This document shows, one piece after another, positions 12,601-23,935 of a stretch of 64,000 nucleotides of DNA. The first letter of the stretch is position 1, and each line of letters starts with the position of its first letter. The translations under genes were made by a program, and so were the position numbers. Location: assembly GCA_030686995.1 (NCBI GenBank), contig CM060695.1, positions 100,034,871 through 100,098,870 on the forward strand, written 5' to 3'. The notes under the pieces were generated by a model. The model searched no databases and had not been told where the DNA came from. It worked only from the letters and a program-made list of their open reading frames with translations. This stretch comes from Artemisia argyi. Taxonomy: Eukaryota; Streptophyta; Magnoliopsida; Asterales; Asteraceae.

Positions 12601-13010
12601 GTTTATGAGAATACCTTTGGAAGGTTATCTAAAAGCCGAGACTATCTGAGAAGCTGAAGGGTTAAACCGTATATCACCCCATGTTTGCTACAATTCAATG
12701 TATTCTCATCTGATTCGCCTAATCAATTCGATGAAAATCCTATGTATTTTTATACCTCTTCCTGGAGAATTCGTTTATCATCCGTTATGTTTGGTACATT
12801 ATCCTTTTGATTCAAATTCAATATGATATGCCCTTCTGAGAAATCTGAAACTGTTTTGACAATAATTACGAGTCATGAGAAACCAGTGTTGGTCTGAATA
12901 TCTTTTGGAAGAACCTCCCCGGGCATGAGGATGTTGTGACGACTTTTGCGGTTTGCTACGACTTCGTCTAACTTTGCGACTTCAAATTTCGAGGACGAAA
13001 TTTTTCTTTT
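9601..13010 (+). other. Internal region without recognisable genes
   Basis: About 3.4 kb with no frame longer than 86 residues in either direction and no retroviral-type motif. The small frames (for example 10631-10837 plus, 11296-11553 minus) show no family features. The only trace of a former polymerase gene is the chromovirus terminal string at 12985-13003. This could be a degenerate gag-pol or unrelated sequence carried between LTRs, as in LARD-type elements. Confidence 0.7.
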
Positions 13011-13025
13011 TAGAGGGGAAGAAGT
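13011..13025 (+). other. Polypurine tract of chromovirus-type element
   Basis: The purine-rich tract AGAGGGGAAGAAG, followed by TT, lies directly before the 3' LTR start at 13026. It primes plus-strand DNA synthesis in LTR retrotransposons. Confidence 0.85.
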
Positions 13026-16000
13026 TGTAACACCTAAAATCTGAGAACATGTGAAAAGACCAAATTGCCCTTACCAATTTGAAATTTAATTAAAAGCTTA
13101 TTAAAGTACCAAATAAATCCCAAACTTCAAACAATGCACAAGTTATGTATCCAAATAATTTTAACAATTACATTTAACATTTATACAAGTAGTAAAATTA
13201 CCAAAATACCCCTATAGGGCCGATTGACTTAATATGTGGTTTATTTTGATTTAAATTGAATTTAAATGGATCTAATTATGGTAAATGTACAAGATAATCA
13301 TCAAGAGATTTTCTCCTAACCAAAATCTCGAAATTTCTGGCCCAAGACTCCCCATTTACACGGCCATACTCCAATTAGATCAAATCCATACCTTTTATGC
13401 CAAAACCCTAATTGCCGATTAAAAGAAAAACACACACAAAAATCATATAGCCCCCATTAGACTCACACAGCACTCCTAAGCATTTTTCTGTGAGTTATCA
13501 TCATCCTAAGAAGCCAAGAAAAATCCCATTCGAATTGTTGAAGCCTTGCACGATCGTGGCATTGTTTTCTTTGTGTCGAGCCCTAAAACAAAGGTAAATT
13601 CGTTATGTTTCATACGACCTCTTATAAATTCATTTTCTATTTTTCCTAAGTTCCTTACATCATATATGATATTCGAAAAATGATTACAAGGTTTGTTGGT
13701 CGCGTTTGTTCTCGTGGGAATTTTTGGTGTCGTATTATCCAATTCAAGAGGTGTAATTCGTCCAGCCTATTCTATTTGTTCCAGATCTGGTCTGGTATTT
13801 TTCTCACGTCTCTTACATCATATAAGTCTCAAATAAAATGTTCTAATCGATCCATGCATGCTCTATAATGTTTTGGTGAATTAAACCCTAAAAACGCAAC
13901 AAAACTCTATATCATTGTATATGAATTTTCTGGATATGAATGATAATTTTTATGAACTTCATATATTAATTATGATCTCGTAAAAATATGGGTTTGAATT
14001 ATAGAAGCTTAAATCTCGTGTTGTGATTTATTTTATAAATCGGCTAATTAAGAAAACAATGAAGAAAATAAAAGAAACCCTAAATCGAATTAGGGTTAGG
14101 GTTTTTATGTTTGGATCTGGTAATTAATGCATAATAATGATTGAGTAATGATTGTATAATGATTTTATGAAATTAGGGTTTGGTTTTGGTAACTTTAAAA
14201 TAAATCCGATTGGAAAATAAAGTACAAGGGTGTGTTTTGCCAACTTTGAAGCATCTGGGATATTTTTGTAAGATCATATATATCAGTAGGAATATGGGAA
14301 AAATATAACTTGAGGGTTCTAAGTGTAAATATTACAAGAAATGAGTTAATTGTATTTAATTGGTGCGATTTGTAATTAATTAAAGTAGAGGGACTAAAAG
14401 TGTAATTTCTGGAAACTTGGGACTGATTTGAGTAATAAAATATATTCAGGGGGTTTTGTGCTAATTTGGTAATTTAATGGCTTAATATGTAATTATAGAT
14501 AATTAAAAGTTGAAATTGTAAGTTAAAAGGTTAAATATGTAACTTTGATAACTTGAGGGACTTAATGTGTAAATTATGAATACTTGAGTATCCATTCGTA
14601 TTATATGATAAAATAAGTGGTCATGGTGTAAAATGGATAAGTTAAGGGTTTAATGTGTAACTATGAAGACTAAAAGGTTTAAAGTGTAATTTTGGAATGT
14701 AAGGGTGTAAAATGTAAAGTTATGAAACCCTAAGGACCAAATGTGTAAATATGTTAAAAGATACTTTGATTCCATTAATAATGATTCAACTTTCTAATTA
14801 TGGAAACTTTCTAAAAGTGGAAACTTACTATTTATGGAAACCTGCTAAAAGTGGAAAGTCACTTTAAATGGAAAGTACTAAAACTGGAAAGCCGACTAAA
14901 ATGAGAAATCTGAATTGAATAAGTTATTAATAATAAGCCGATCATTAATTCGTGTAGATTCGTTGAAGAAGGAGTGTTTCCATATGCTTACGTATGTTAT
15001 GATTTCGATGGCGATTGAGGTACAGATATTCTGACCTTTCTCAAAAGGTTTCTCATGATCTCTTTCATATTCTGATCCGTTAGTTCCCGAATTGATGCCA
15101 TTGCTATGATCCCCTTTACTTAAACTTTCTCTGTTGATCCCACTTGATATGACCTCCGTTATGAACCTATGCTATGAAAACCTTCTTAATGATACCATGG
15201 AAATGTTTCGAGAAGAACTGATTTGAAAAGATGTTTATAAATGATGCTAAATTTCTTTTTAAAAGAAAGGTTATTTAACTTTCATGAACACTATATTTTG
15301 AAAGACCATTTTTATGAAAACTGTTTTAAAAGATTATTTAAATTGGACTTTTAATAGAAACTTTTGAAACGGACTTTTGAACTGAACCATGAATTGATTT
15401 TTGAATATGAACCTTGACCTGATAAACTCTGATTGGACCTTGAATACTATTTCTGATATGAACCCTTTGTTATGAACTGCTATTATGAACCTTTGATATG
15501 ATTCTGAGATACACCTTTGCTATATGACCTTTTGTATGATATGAGACCTGACTCTTAGTTTGATACCCGAGCCATTTCTGTTTCCCTACCTATGGAGGTA
15601 CCATAGGCGTGTCTGTGATGCACCACTGGCATGACTAGTGTGTGGCCCTAGTGATTTGGCTACACCGTCCCCTTTCTGTTATATGATATGCGCGCTTTAT
15701 GATATGATTTGTTATGGCCACTATGATTTCTGCGGGGGCGTATGGATGCATCCTAGATCTGTTATGTTTAGTGGATTTAACTATGATTATGATTATGATA
15801 TATGTCTGGTGACTGGTACTGTGTGCTATACATGCCTTTCACAATTTCTGGGAGTTCGCTACTCCACCCATTTGAAGAATGAGGACACCCCTCATATTAT
15901 CTGATTATCTGAGAGGACTCCCCTCTATATGATTATGAAGAATTATGGTATTGACGGCTTATATGATATGATATGTTTCTGGGCTCGTGGTAGATGACTA

Positions 16001-16403
16001 TCCTTTCTTCCTTCTATTCTATCACTCTTTTTATCTATTCCTTATTCTATTTCTCCAATGCACTATATTTCAGTTCTGTTTCATTATCATTGCTTTGTAT
16101 ATGTATCTGTTCACTGGGCTTTTTAAGCTCAGCCGCATTTCCTTTTCCTGCGGCAGGTTTTAGTAGGAAGTTGGGTTATGGGAAGAGAGCGTGACTGGAT
16201 TTAGAAGACTATGCTTTGGACTAGAGACGATTAGTTGAAGTTTCACTTTATTAGACATAGTATTTATTGTTTTGTAACCTTGTAGTTTCAGATTTTCATT
16301 TGTAACCCTGAATTTCGTTGTATGTATGAATCATATGCTTGTGTTTGTTCTGATATGTCACTGTAATGTAATACTTCTACCCTTATCGGGTTGGGGTGTT
16401 ACA
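13026..16403 (+). repeat. 3' LTR of chromovirus-type element
   Basis: It has the same length as the 5' LTR (3378 bases), and all comparable frames are shifted by exactly 6821. I saw no substitution or indel in the stretches compared by eye. The target duplication taatg follows at 16404-16408. Confidence 0.93.
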
Positions 16404-16723
16404 TAATGTATTAGAGACTTATCTTATCCTAATATTACACCTTTCAAGGTAAAACACTCCATTATATCTACTGAGACTTCTGTACTACTTCTACTTAACG
16501 TATAACTTTGTACAAAGACTAATAATACAACTAAATATCTCTAAATAAAATATAACAACTTGTCGTTAAAACTGGCAGGACCTTCTTTAACTAGCAGTAC
16601 CTTCTTACCCAGAAGGTACTATTAGTGTATCTTCAACATCAACAAAACTGAAGAGGCAGGCTTAACTATCATCTGGCAGGCTCTTCTGGCAGACTCTTTA
16701 ACTTCTGCATTTTATTCCCAACA

Positions 16724-16736
16724 ATCCTCCCCTAAA
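16724..16736 (-). other. Polypurine tract of SIRE-like element
   Basis: On the minus strand a TTTAGGGGAGGAT tract lies directly before the LTR start TGTTGGGAA. The same tract borders the repeated LTRs at 18970 and 21215; the 18970 copy has one substitution. Confidence 0.8.
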
Positions 16737-16819
16737 CTTGTTATTCCCTTTAAAATAACCAAGTTTCTTTGTGAATAAAATTCATACCTTGAGGATTTGA
16801 GGGAACTCTTCCAAAAACC

Positions 16820-18296
16820 TTATCCTTTTCTCCTTAGGCTTTCATACTGATCAAATATGCTTTCCTTCAATCTTTTGACTGCATCAGTTTCTTCTTCACA
16901 CAATAGCTTATTGGAGATCAAGACTGATAATACTTCATAGCTTAAAGGATACTCCTTCTCACCTAGCATAAAGAGTTCAATTCCACTCTGAATGGAAAGA
17001 TGATGAACATGGCTCAAGCTGAAGTATTCCCATGTAACAGATAGATCATAGTAAGGAAATTTCCAATGCGTATCAGTAGTGTTTGGATCATACAATCTGC
17101 TGAAATCCACCCATAGCTCTTGCTCCTTTGCATCAGGCTTATACTTGGTTTTCAGCTTCTCTTGAACTAAGTCCCATAATTCATCTAAATCCATTCTGCT
17201 ACATGCTCTAATTAAATTTTCAAAATTCTTGAAAATTTCAACCTTATTTCCAACTCTTGATATCTTCCATGCTTTACCAAACTTGTCATTGTAGATTTCC
17301 CAATCTATGATTGGATGTCTTGCATGTAAAGGTTCAGCAAATACAACTTGTGGAACATGGACAACCATTTCTCTTGATTGAACAGGAGGCAAATCTGCTT
17401 TCTCTGCTTGATCCTTCTGATCATCTCTTCTTCTTTTGGAAGGCCTTTCTTGTGTATCCATGAGAAAACTGGTTTTGTTTCTTCTGTAAGCCTCTAAGTA
17501 TAGAAGCTTCAATTCATCAAATGATTTACCTTTGAGTTGATGATCCTTCATGTTCACTTCTCTTTTCATATATATCTTGAAGAATTTCTTCTGATCTGCT
17601 TCAGAATGTGGCATTTTAAATCCTTTCTTCTGATTCTTCTGGATCTGCTGATAGTCATCATCTAATGCCTCTTGATTGTATTTCCTAGTGAGGAAAATCA
17701 TTGAGCTTGATTGTCATTTCATCTGAGCTAAGAGACTCGTCACACACCAGAGTATAGGCTTCACCTCTTACAATTGGATCAATGGAAATGATGTATTGCA
17801 GCTGAGCATCAAACTTTTCTTGTAGCATTCTTGATTCTTCTTCAGCCCCCATAACTTCTTCTTCATGAAGCTGTTTGGATAACCTTTCATCTACAGCCAA
17901 TTGTGCTTGCTCTTTCTTCTTCAACTTTTTAGGCTTTGGTTCATTTTCAACCACAATTTTCTTGCCCTTGTCTTTTGGTGATGATTCTAGACTTGGAGCA
18001 GCAGATTGTTCATCAGAAACAAGAAACCTCCCCTGAGGCTGTGATCCCCTCTTTCTTTTGTAAAACATTTGATCAGAACCTTTTAAATTCATAGCTAATA
18101 GCCTCTGAATCCCAGTAGGCTCTTGCTCTGCTTCAGCAGTATCTTTTGCACTAACAGGCTCTTTTCCACTAACAGGCCCTTTTTCTTGAATAGCAGGCTC
18201 TTCATCAATCACTTGAGTTCCTTCATGAAATTGAAATTGAATCTCTTCTTCACTCTTAGAACTACCCATCCTCCCCTTTTTGGAAGGATTAAACAC
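16820..18296 (-). pseudogene. Truncated accessory frame, copy 1
   Basis: This is the outermost of three tandem copies of the 3' part of the accessory gene. It begins where the LTR end is fused to the coding sequence at the shared bases TGGAAG (18281-18286), so it lacks about the first 386 residues of the complete gene at 21311-23935. A one-base insertion near 17690 (after MTIKLNDF) breaks it into two overlapping frames, 17685-18296 and 16820-17701. The first internal methionine is MGSSKSEEE. It is very similar to copies 2 and 3. No promoter of its own is evident, although the LTR precedes it directly in element orientation. Confidence 0.9.
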
Positions 18297-18969
18297 TTGA
18301 GATGTTAGTCTTAGTAATGTGTTTGGGATATTTATGAATGAATGTGATTTAGCACGCGGAATTTACTAAAACACACTAAAGGAACAAAGGTGGTGAATAA
18401 GTAAACGTGAATAATGATGAACACAACATGAATAACACAAAATGATTCAATATTATTTATGAAATAATACGGGTGATCTAAACTATCACCAGGATTACAA
18501 ATGTAACCTTGAATCTTAGATACGTGAAAAGGATTTAAAGATGGAAGTTATGCATGGAAATCTATGAAAATCTAAATCTAAGAGGGTGACTTAAGGGTTC
18601 CTTTTATATTATAAGGAGCCCCTATTACAAGTTGTCAAGTTGCTTAATATAATATATTAGAGACTTATCTTATCCTAATATTACACCTTTCAAGGTAAAA
18701 CACTCCATTATATCTACTGAGACTTCTGTACTACTTCTACTTAACGTATAACTTTGTACAAAGACTAATAATACAACTAAATATCTCTAAATAAAATATA
18801 ACAACTTGTCGTTAAAACTGGCAGGACCTTCTTTAACTAGCAGTACCTTCTTACCCAGAAGGTACTGTTAGTGTATCTTCAACATCAACAAAACTGAAGA
18901 GGCAGGCTTAACTATCATCTGGCATGCTCTTCTGGCAGACTCTTTAACTTCTGCATTTTATTCCCAACA
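18281..18969 (-). repeat. Internal LTR copy 2 of SIRE-like element
   Basis: An LTR copy that ends in CCCAACA and is followed by the purine tract, but lacks its outer TG. At the other end it is fused through TGGAAG to the accessory frame. It is nearly identical to the other three LTR copies and has no target duplication, so it is not a separate insertion. Confidence 0.92.
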
Positions 18970-19065
18970 ATCCTGCCCTAAACTTGTTATTCCCTTTAAA
19001 ATAACCAAGTTTCTTTGTGAATAAAATTCATACCTTGAGGATTTGAGGGAACTCTTCCAAAAACC

Positions 19066-20541
19066 TTATCTTTTTCTCCTTAGGCTTTCATACTGATCAA
19101 ATATGCTTTCCTTCAATCTTTTGACTGCATCAGTTTCTTCTTCACACAATAGCTTATTGGAGATCAAGACTGATAATACTTCATAGCTTAAAGGATACTC
19201 CTTCTCACCTAGCATAAAGAGTTCAATTCCACTCTGAGTGGAAAGATGATGAACATGGCTCATGCTGAAGTATTCCCATGTAACAGATAGATCATAGTAA
19301 GGAAATTTCCAATGCGTATCAGTAGTGTTTGGATCATACAATCTGCTGAACTCCACCCATAGCTCTTGCTCCTTTGCATCAGGCTTATACTTGGTTTTCA
19401 GCTTCTCTTGAACTAAGTCCCATAATTCATCTAAATCCATTCTGCTACATGCTCTAAGTAAATTTTCAAAATTCTTGAAAATTTCAACCTTATTTCCAAC
19501 TCTTGATATCTTCCATGCTTTACCAAACTTGTCATTATAGATTTCCCAATCTATGATTAGATGTCTTGTATGTAAAGGTTCAGCAAATACAACTTGTGGA
19601 ACAAGGACAACCATTTCTCTTGATTGAACAGGAGGCAAATCTGCTTTCTCTGCTTGATCCTTCAGATCATCTCTTCTTCTTTTGGAAGGCCTTTCTTGTG
19701 TATCCATGAGAAAATTGGTTTTCTTTCTTCTGTAAGCCTCTAAGTATAGAAGCTTCAATTCATCAAATGATTTACCTTTGAGTTGATGATCCTTCATGTT
19801 CACTTCTCTTTTCAGATATATCTTGAAGAATTTCTTCTGATCTTCTTCAGAATGTGGCATTTTAAATCCTTTCTTCTGATTCTTCTGGATCTGCTGATAG
19901 TCATCATCTAATGCCTCTTGATTGTATTTCCTAGTGATGAAATCATTGAGCTTGATTGTCATTTCATCTGAGCTAAGAGACTCATCACACACCAGAGTAT
20001 AGGCTTCACCTCTTACAATTGGATCAATGGAAATGATGTATTGCAGCTGAGCATCAAACTTTTCTTGTAGCATTCTTGATTCTTCTTCAGCCCCCATAAC
20101 TTCTTCTTCATGAAGCTGTTTGGATAACCTTTCATCTACAGCCAATTGTGCTTGCTCTTTCTTCTTCAACTTTTTAGGCTTTGGTTCATTTTTAACCACA
20201 ATTTTCTTGCCCTTGTCTTTTGGTGATGATTCTAGACTTGGAGCAGCAGATTGTTCATCAGAAACAAGAAACCTCCCCTGAGGCTGTGATCCCCTCTTTC
20301 TTTTGTAAAACATTTGATCAGAACCTTTTAAATTCATAGCTAATAGCCTCTGAATCCCAGCAGGCTCTTGCTCTGCTTCAGCAGTATCTTTTGCACTAAC
20401 AGGCTCTTTTCCACTAACAGGCCCTTTTTCTTGAATAGCAGGCTCTTCATCAATCACTTGAGTTCCTTCATGAAATTGAAATTGAATCTCTTCTTCACTC
20501 TTAGAACTACCCATCCTCCCCTTTTTGGAAGGATTAAACAC
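19066..20541 (-). pseudogene. Truncated accessory frame, copy 2
   Basis: An open frame of 491 residues, beginning in LTR sequence (non-ATG, reading MFNPSKKGRMG if GTG is used) and continuing in frame into the accessory gene from about its residue 388. The first ATG in the gene part gives MGSSKSEEE. It is uninterrupted, unlike copy 1, and differs from the complete gene by scattered substitutions (for example LVPQ for HVPQ). It keeps the basic segments KRKRG, KKLKKKEQ and PSKRRRDD, which resemble nuclear localisation signals, and the C-terminal domain ending in ESLRRKR. It could be translated from LTR-driven RNA, but nothing shows that it is. Confidence 0.85.
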
Positions 20542-21214
20542 TTGAGATGTTAGTCTTAGTAATGTGTTTGGGATATTTATGAATGAATGTGATTTAGCAC
20601 GCGGAATTTACTAAAACACACTAAAGGAACAAAGGTGGTGAATAAGTAAACGTGAATAATGATGAACACAACATGAATTACACAAAACGATTCAATATTA
20701 TTTATGAAATAATACGGGTGATCTAAACTATCACCAGGATTACAAATGTAACCTTGAATCTTAGATACGTGAAAAGGATTTAAAGATGGAAATTATGCAT
20801 GGAAATCTATGAAAATCTATATCTAAGAAGGTGACTTAAGGGTTCCTTTTATAGTATAAGGAGCCCTTATTACAAGTTGTCAAGTTGCTTAATATAATAT
20901 ATTAGAGACTTATCTTATCCTAATATTACACCTTTCAAGGTAAAACACTCCATTATATCTACTGAGACTTCTGTACTACTTCTACTTAACATATAACTTT
21001 GTACAAAGACTAATAATACAACTAAATATCTCTAAATAAAATATAACAACTTGTCGTTAAAACTGGCAGGACCTTCTTTAACTAGCAGTACCTTCTTACC
21101 CAGAAGGTACTATTAGTGTATCTTCAACATCAACAAAACTGAAGAGGCAGGCTTAACTATCATCTGGCAGGCTCTTCTGGCAGACTCTTTAACTTCTGCA
21201 TTTTATTCCCAACA
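20526..21214 (-). repeat. Internal LTR copy 3 of SIRE-like element
   Basis: Its structure equals copy 2, shifted by exactly 2245 bases. It begins at TGGAAGG and ends CCCAACA, and is followed by the purine tract and the 3' flank of the complete accessory gene. Confidence 0.92.
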
Positions 21215-21310
21215 ATCCTCCCCTAAACTTGTTATTCCCTTTAAAATAACCAAGTTTCTTTGTGAATAAAATTCATACCTTGAGGATTTGAGGGAACTCT
21301 TCCAAAAACC

Positions 21311-23935
21311 TTATCTTTTTCTCCTTAGGCTTTCATACTGATCAAATATGCTTTCCTTCAATCTTTTGACTGCATCAGTTTCTTCTTCACACAATAGCTT
21401 ATTGGAGATCAAGACTGATAATACTTCATAGCTTAAAGGATACTCCTTCTCACCTAGCATAAAGAGTTCAATTCCACTCTGAGTGGAAAGATGATGAACA
21501 TGGCTCATGCTGAAGTATTCCCATGTAACAGATAGATCATAGTAAGGAAATTTCCAATGCGTATCAGTAGTGTTTGGATCATACAATCTGCTAAACTCCA
21601 CCCATAGCTCTTGCTCCTTTGCATCAGGCCTATACTTGGTTTTCAGCTTCTCTTGAACTAAGTCCCATAATTCATCTAAATCCATTCTGCTACATGCTCT
21701 AAGTAAATTTTCAAAATTCTTGAAAATTTCAACCTTATTTCCAACTCTTGATATCTTCCATGCTTTACCAAACTTGTCATTGTAGATTTCCCAATCTATG
21801 ATTGGATGTCTTGCATGTAAAGGTTCAGCAAATACAACTTGTGGAACATGGACAACCATTTCTCTTGATTGAACAGGAGGCAAATCTGCTTTCTCTGCTT
21901 GATCCTTCTGATCATCTCTTCTTCTTTTGGAAGGCCTTTCTTGTGTATCCATGAGAAAACTGGTTTTGTTTCTTCTGTAAGCCTCTAAGTATAGAAGCTT
22001 CAATTCATCAAATGATTTACCTTTGAGTTGATGATCCTTCATGTTCACTTCTCTTTTCAGATATATCTTGAAGAATTTCTTCTGATCTGCTTCAGAATGT
22101 GGCATTTTAAATCCTTTCTTCTGATTCTTCTGGATCTGCTGATAGACATCATCTAATGCCTCTTGATTGTATTTCCTAGTGATGAAATCATTGAGCTTGA
22201 TTGTCATTTCATCTGAGCTAAGAGACTCATCACACACCAGAGTATAGGCTTCACCTCTTACAATTGGATCAATGGAAATGATGTATTGCAGCTGAGCATC
22301 AAACTTTTCTTGTAGCATTCTTGATTCTTCTTCAGCCCCCATAACTTCTTCTTCATGAAGCTGTTTGGATAACCTTTCATCTACAGCCAATTGTGCTTGC
22401 TCTTTCTTCTTCAACTTTTTAGGCTTTGGTTCATTTTCAACCACAATTTTCTTGCCCTTGTCTTTTGGTGATGATTCTAGACTTGGAGCAGTAGATTGTT
22501 CATCAGAAACAAGAAACCTCCCCTGAGGCTGTGATCCCCTCTTTCTTTTATAAAACATTTGATCAGAACCTTTTAAATTCATAGCTAATAGCCTCTGAAT
22601 CCCAGCAGGCTCTTGCTCTGCTTCAGCAGTATCTTTTGCACTAACAGGCTCTTTTTGACTAACAGACCCTTTTTCTTGAATAGCAGGCTCTTCATCAATC
22701 ACTTGAGTTCCTTCATGAAATTGAAATTGAATCTCTTCTTCACTCTTAGAACTGCCCATCCTCCCCTTTTTGGAAGAGAGACCCAAACCTTCTTCATCTG
22801 AACTTGAAGAACTAGAAACAACCAACTGAGAAGTTCTTTTACCCTTCAGCAATTTCACCTTTAACTCTAATTTCTCAACCCTCTTAACTAACTTGGTGTT
22901 GATCTCTGTAAAATGTTTGTTTTGACTTTCAAGAGTAGTTTGCAAGAGCTGCACTTGCTCCTTTAGTTCCTTTACAGTCTGAGCATCTACACTTTGATGT
23001 GGAGGAGATTGTGGTGGTGAGTTATGATGTGATAATGATGGTGATGTTGTAGATGGTGTTTGTGTTGGTTGGTGAGATGGTAATGGTACTGGTGATGGTG
23101 GTGTGACTGATGGTACTGGTGGTGTGAGTGATGGTACTGGTGATGGGTGTGGTGATGAATGATCAGATGATGTGGATGGTTCTTCAGAATGTTGTGGTAA
23201 CATTTCCTCAAAAAGTGGTACTTCTTCTCCTTGAAAACCAATTTTCATGTTTGAAAACACCTTGTGTATAAGTTTGGGAGTTTTAAAAGGTTTGTTTGGG
23301 GGAAGTAACAAATGTTTGGATTTGTTGATGTGGCACTGAATAAACCTTGGGTACATCAAAAACTTTGTTTCACTGTCCACATTTTTAACCAATCCTTCAA
23401 AAATATATTTTGAAAAGTTGAATTTCTTGTTTGTTGCCAGGCAAATGAGAGCTGCAGCCATGTTACCGCTAAACTGCTCCCATGAGGTTTTCTTTTGGCT
23501 TAAACAATGAAGGATGGTATGAATCAAAAATCTCCATTGAGGGGTAAAATGCTTTTTAAGAAATGTAAGCTTTGTAGAAGTTACATTATACCCCATTTTT
23601 GTCAAATTTTCAAAGATTTTAGTATCAGGCAGTTGACTAATGCCATCTGAATCATCCAAATGAAGATATCTTCTAATGGATGATTCGGTAAAAGTCAAGG
23701 TTCTACCATCCACTTTGACCTCTAACTCTTGAATCCCATTCCTAAGAGTGTTAACTCTAGCAGTTTGCCAAAATTGTAAAATTTGAGATTCAAAAATAGT
23801 GGGATTCATGAGTAAAGCAAACCTGATATAAGAATTGTTTAGAAAATCCACTGCTTGATGAAAAGATTCATTGTCATCAGACTTTTCCAAAAATGCTAAT
23901 TGGTTGTGACGTTTGACAAAACTTAGACGAGCCAT
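21311..23935 (-). CDS. Accessory protein of SIRE-like Copia, 874 residues
   Basis: A long intact frame downstream of the polymerase, starting at MARLSFVKRH. I recognise this type of protein from Asteraceae Copia elements, but know no function. Residues 1-230 form a globular domain (FWQTARV, SSIRRYLHLDD, MYPRFIQ). Residues about 250-318 are a proline- and serine-rich linker. Residues about 318-365 show heptad spacing typical of a coiled coil (VKELKEQVQLLQTTL). Acidic and lysine-rich stretches follow, with nuclear-signal-like KRKRG, KPKKLKKKEQ and PSKRRRDD, then a second domain from about 700 to the end. No signal peptide or membrane segment is visible, so it does not look like an envelope protein. 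The sequence beyond residue 386 is repeated twice downstream. Confidence 0.85.
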   Translation of the reverse strand: MARLSFVKRHNQLAFLEKSDDNESFHQAVDFLNNSYIRFALLMNPTIFESQILQFWQTARVNTLRNGIQELEVKVDGRTLTFTESSIRRYLHLDDSDGISQLPDTKIFENLTKMGYNVTSTKLTFLKKHFTPQWRFLIHTILHCLSQKKTSWEQFSGNMAAALICLATNKKFNFSKYIFEGLVKNVDSETKFLMYPRFIQCHINKSKHLLLPPNKPFKTPKLIHKVFSNMKIGFQGEEVPLFEEMLPQHSEEPSTSSDHSSPHPSPVPSLTPPVPSVTPPSPVPLPSHQPTQTPSTTSPSLSHHNSPPQSPPHQSVDAQTVKELKEQVQLLQTTLESQNKHFTEINTKLVKRVEKLELKVKLLKGKRTSQLVVSSSSSSDEEGLGLSSKKGRMGSSKSEEEIQFQFHEGTQVIDEEPAIQEKGSVSQKEPVSAKDTAEAEQEPAGIQRLLAMNLKGSDQMFYKRKRGSQPQGRFLVSDEQSTAPSLESSPKDKGKKIVVENEPKPKKLKKKEQAQLAVDERLSKQLHEEEVMGAEEESRMLQEKFDAQLQYIISIDPIVRGEAYTLVCDESLSSDEMTIKLNDFITRKYNQEALDDVYQQIQKNQKKGFKMPHSEADQKKFFKIYLKREVNMKDHQLKGKSFDELKLLYLEAYRRNKTSFLMDTQERPSKRRRDDQKDQAEKADLPPVQSREMVVHVPQVVFAEPLHARHPIIDWEIYNDKFGKAWKISRVGNKVEIFKNFENLLRACSRMDLDELWDLVQEKLKTKYRPDAKEQELWVEFSRLYDPNTTDTHWKFPYYDLSVTWEYFSMSHVHHLSTQSGIELFMLGEKEYPLSYEVLSVLISNKLLCEEETDAVKRLKESIFDQYESLRRKR

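Larger units (their letters stand above)
6205..16403 (+). mobile_element. Non-autonomous chromovirus-type (Tekay/Del-like) element
   Basis: The element has two LTRs of exactly 3378 bases, a primer site for initiator-methionine tRNA, a purine tract and a perfect 5-base target duplication. The internal part is only 3443 bases and shows no gag, reverse transcriptase or integrase motif in any frame. Just before the purine tract it keeps the string AATTTCGAGGACGAAATTT (12985-13003), which I know as the 3' end of chromovirus polymerase genes, hence the Tekay/Del assignment. The LTRs matched wherever I compared them, so the insertion is recent and must have used enzymes supplied in trans. It sits in the LTR of the SIRE-like element. 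Confidence 0.88.
5829..16723 (-). repeat. SIRE-like 3' LTR, split by a nested insertion
   Basis: The LTR is made of 5829-6204 and 16409-16723, together about 691 bases, the same as the 5' LTR. It begins TGTGGAAGG and ends CCCAACA in window orientation. The gap is the chromovirus-type element plus one copy of its target duplication. Confidence 0.93.
18281..22770 (-). repeat. Tandem 2245-base LTR-plus-ORF units
   Basis: Two complete units, 18281-20525 and 20526-22770, are joined head to tail. Each has LTR, purine tract, a short 3' region and the 3' part of the accessory gene. Counting the outermost LTR (5829-16723) with 16724-18280, the array holds three units. Every boundary is at TGGAAG, present both near the LTR end (TGTGGAAGG) and in the intact gene (22771-22776). 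Confidence 0.92.

Noticed and set aside
9601..13010. Degenerate gag-pol in the chromovirus-type interior
   Set aside because: I looked for zinc knuckle, reverse transcriptase YVDD/YLDD and integrase motifs in all frames and saw none; only the terminal string remains.
18281..21214. Two solo LTRs inserted next to the Copia element
   Set aside because: They lack target duplications, each is missing its outer TG, and the following accessory-gene pieces show they are parts of a tandem array.
22987..23241. Histidine-rich frame of 84 residues on the minus strand
   Set aside because: It is the alternative frame of the proline- and serine-rich linker of the accessory protein.
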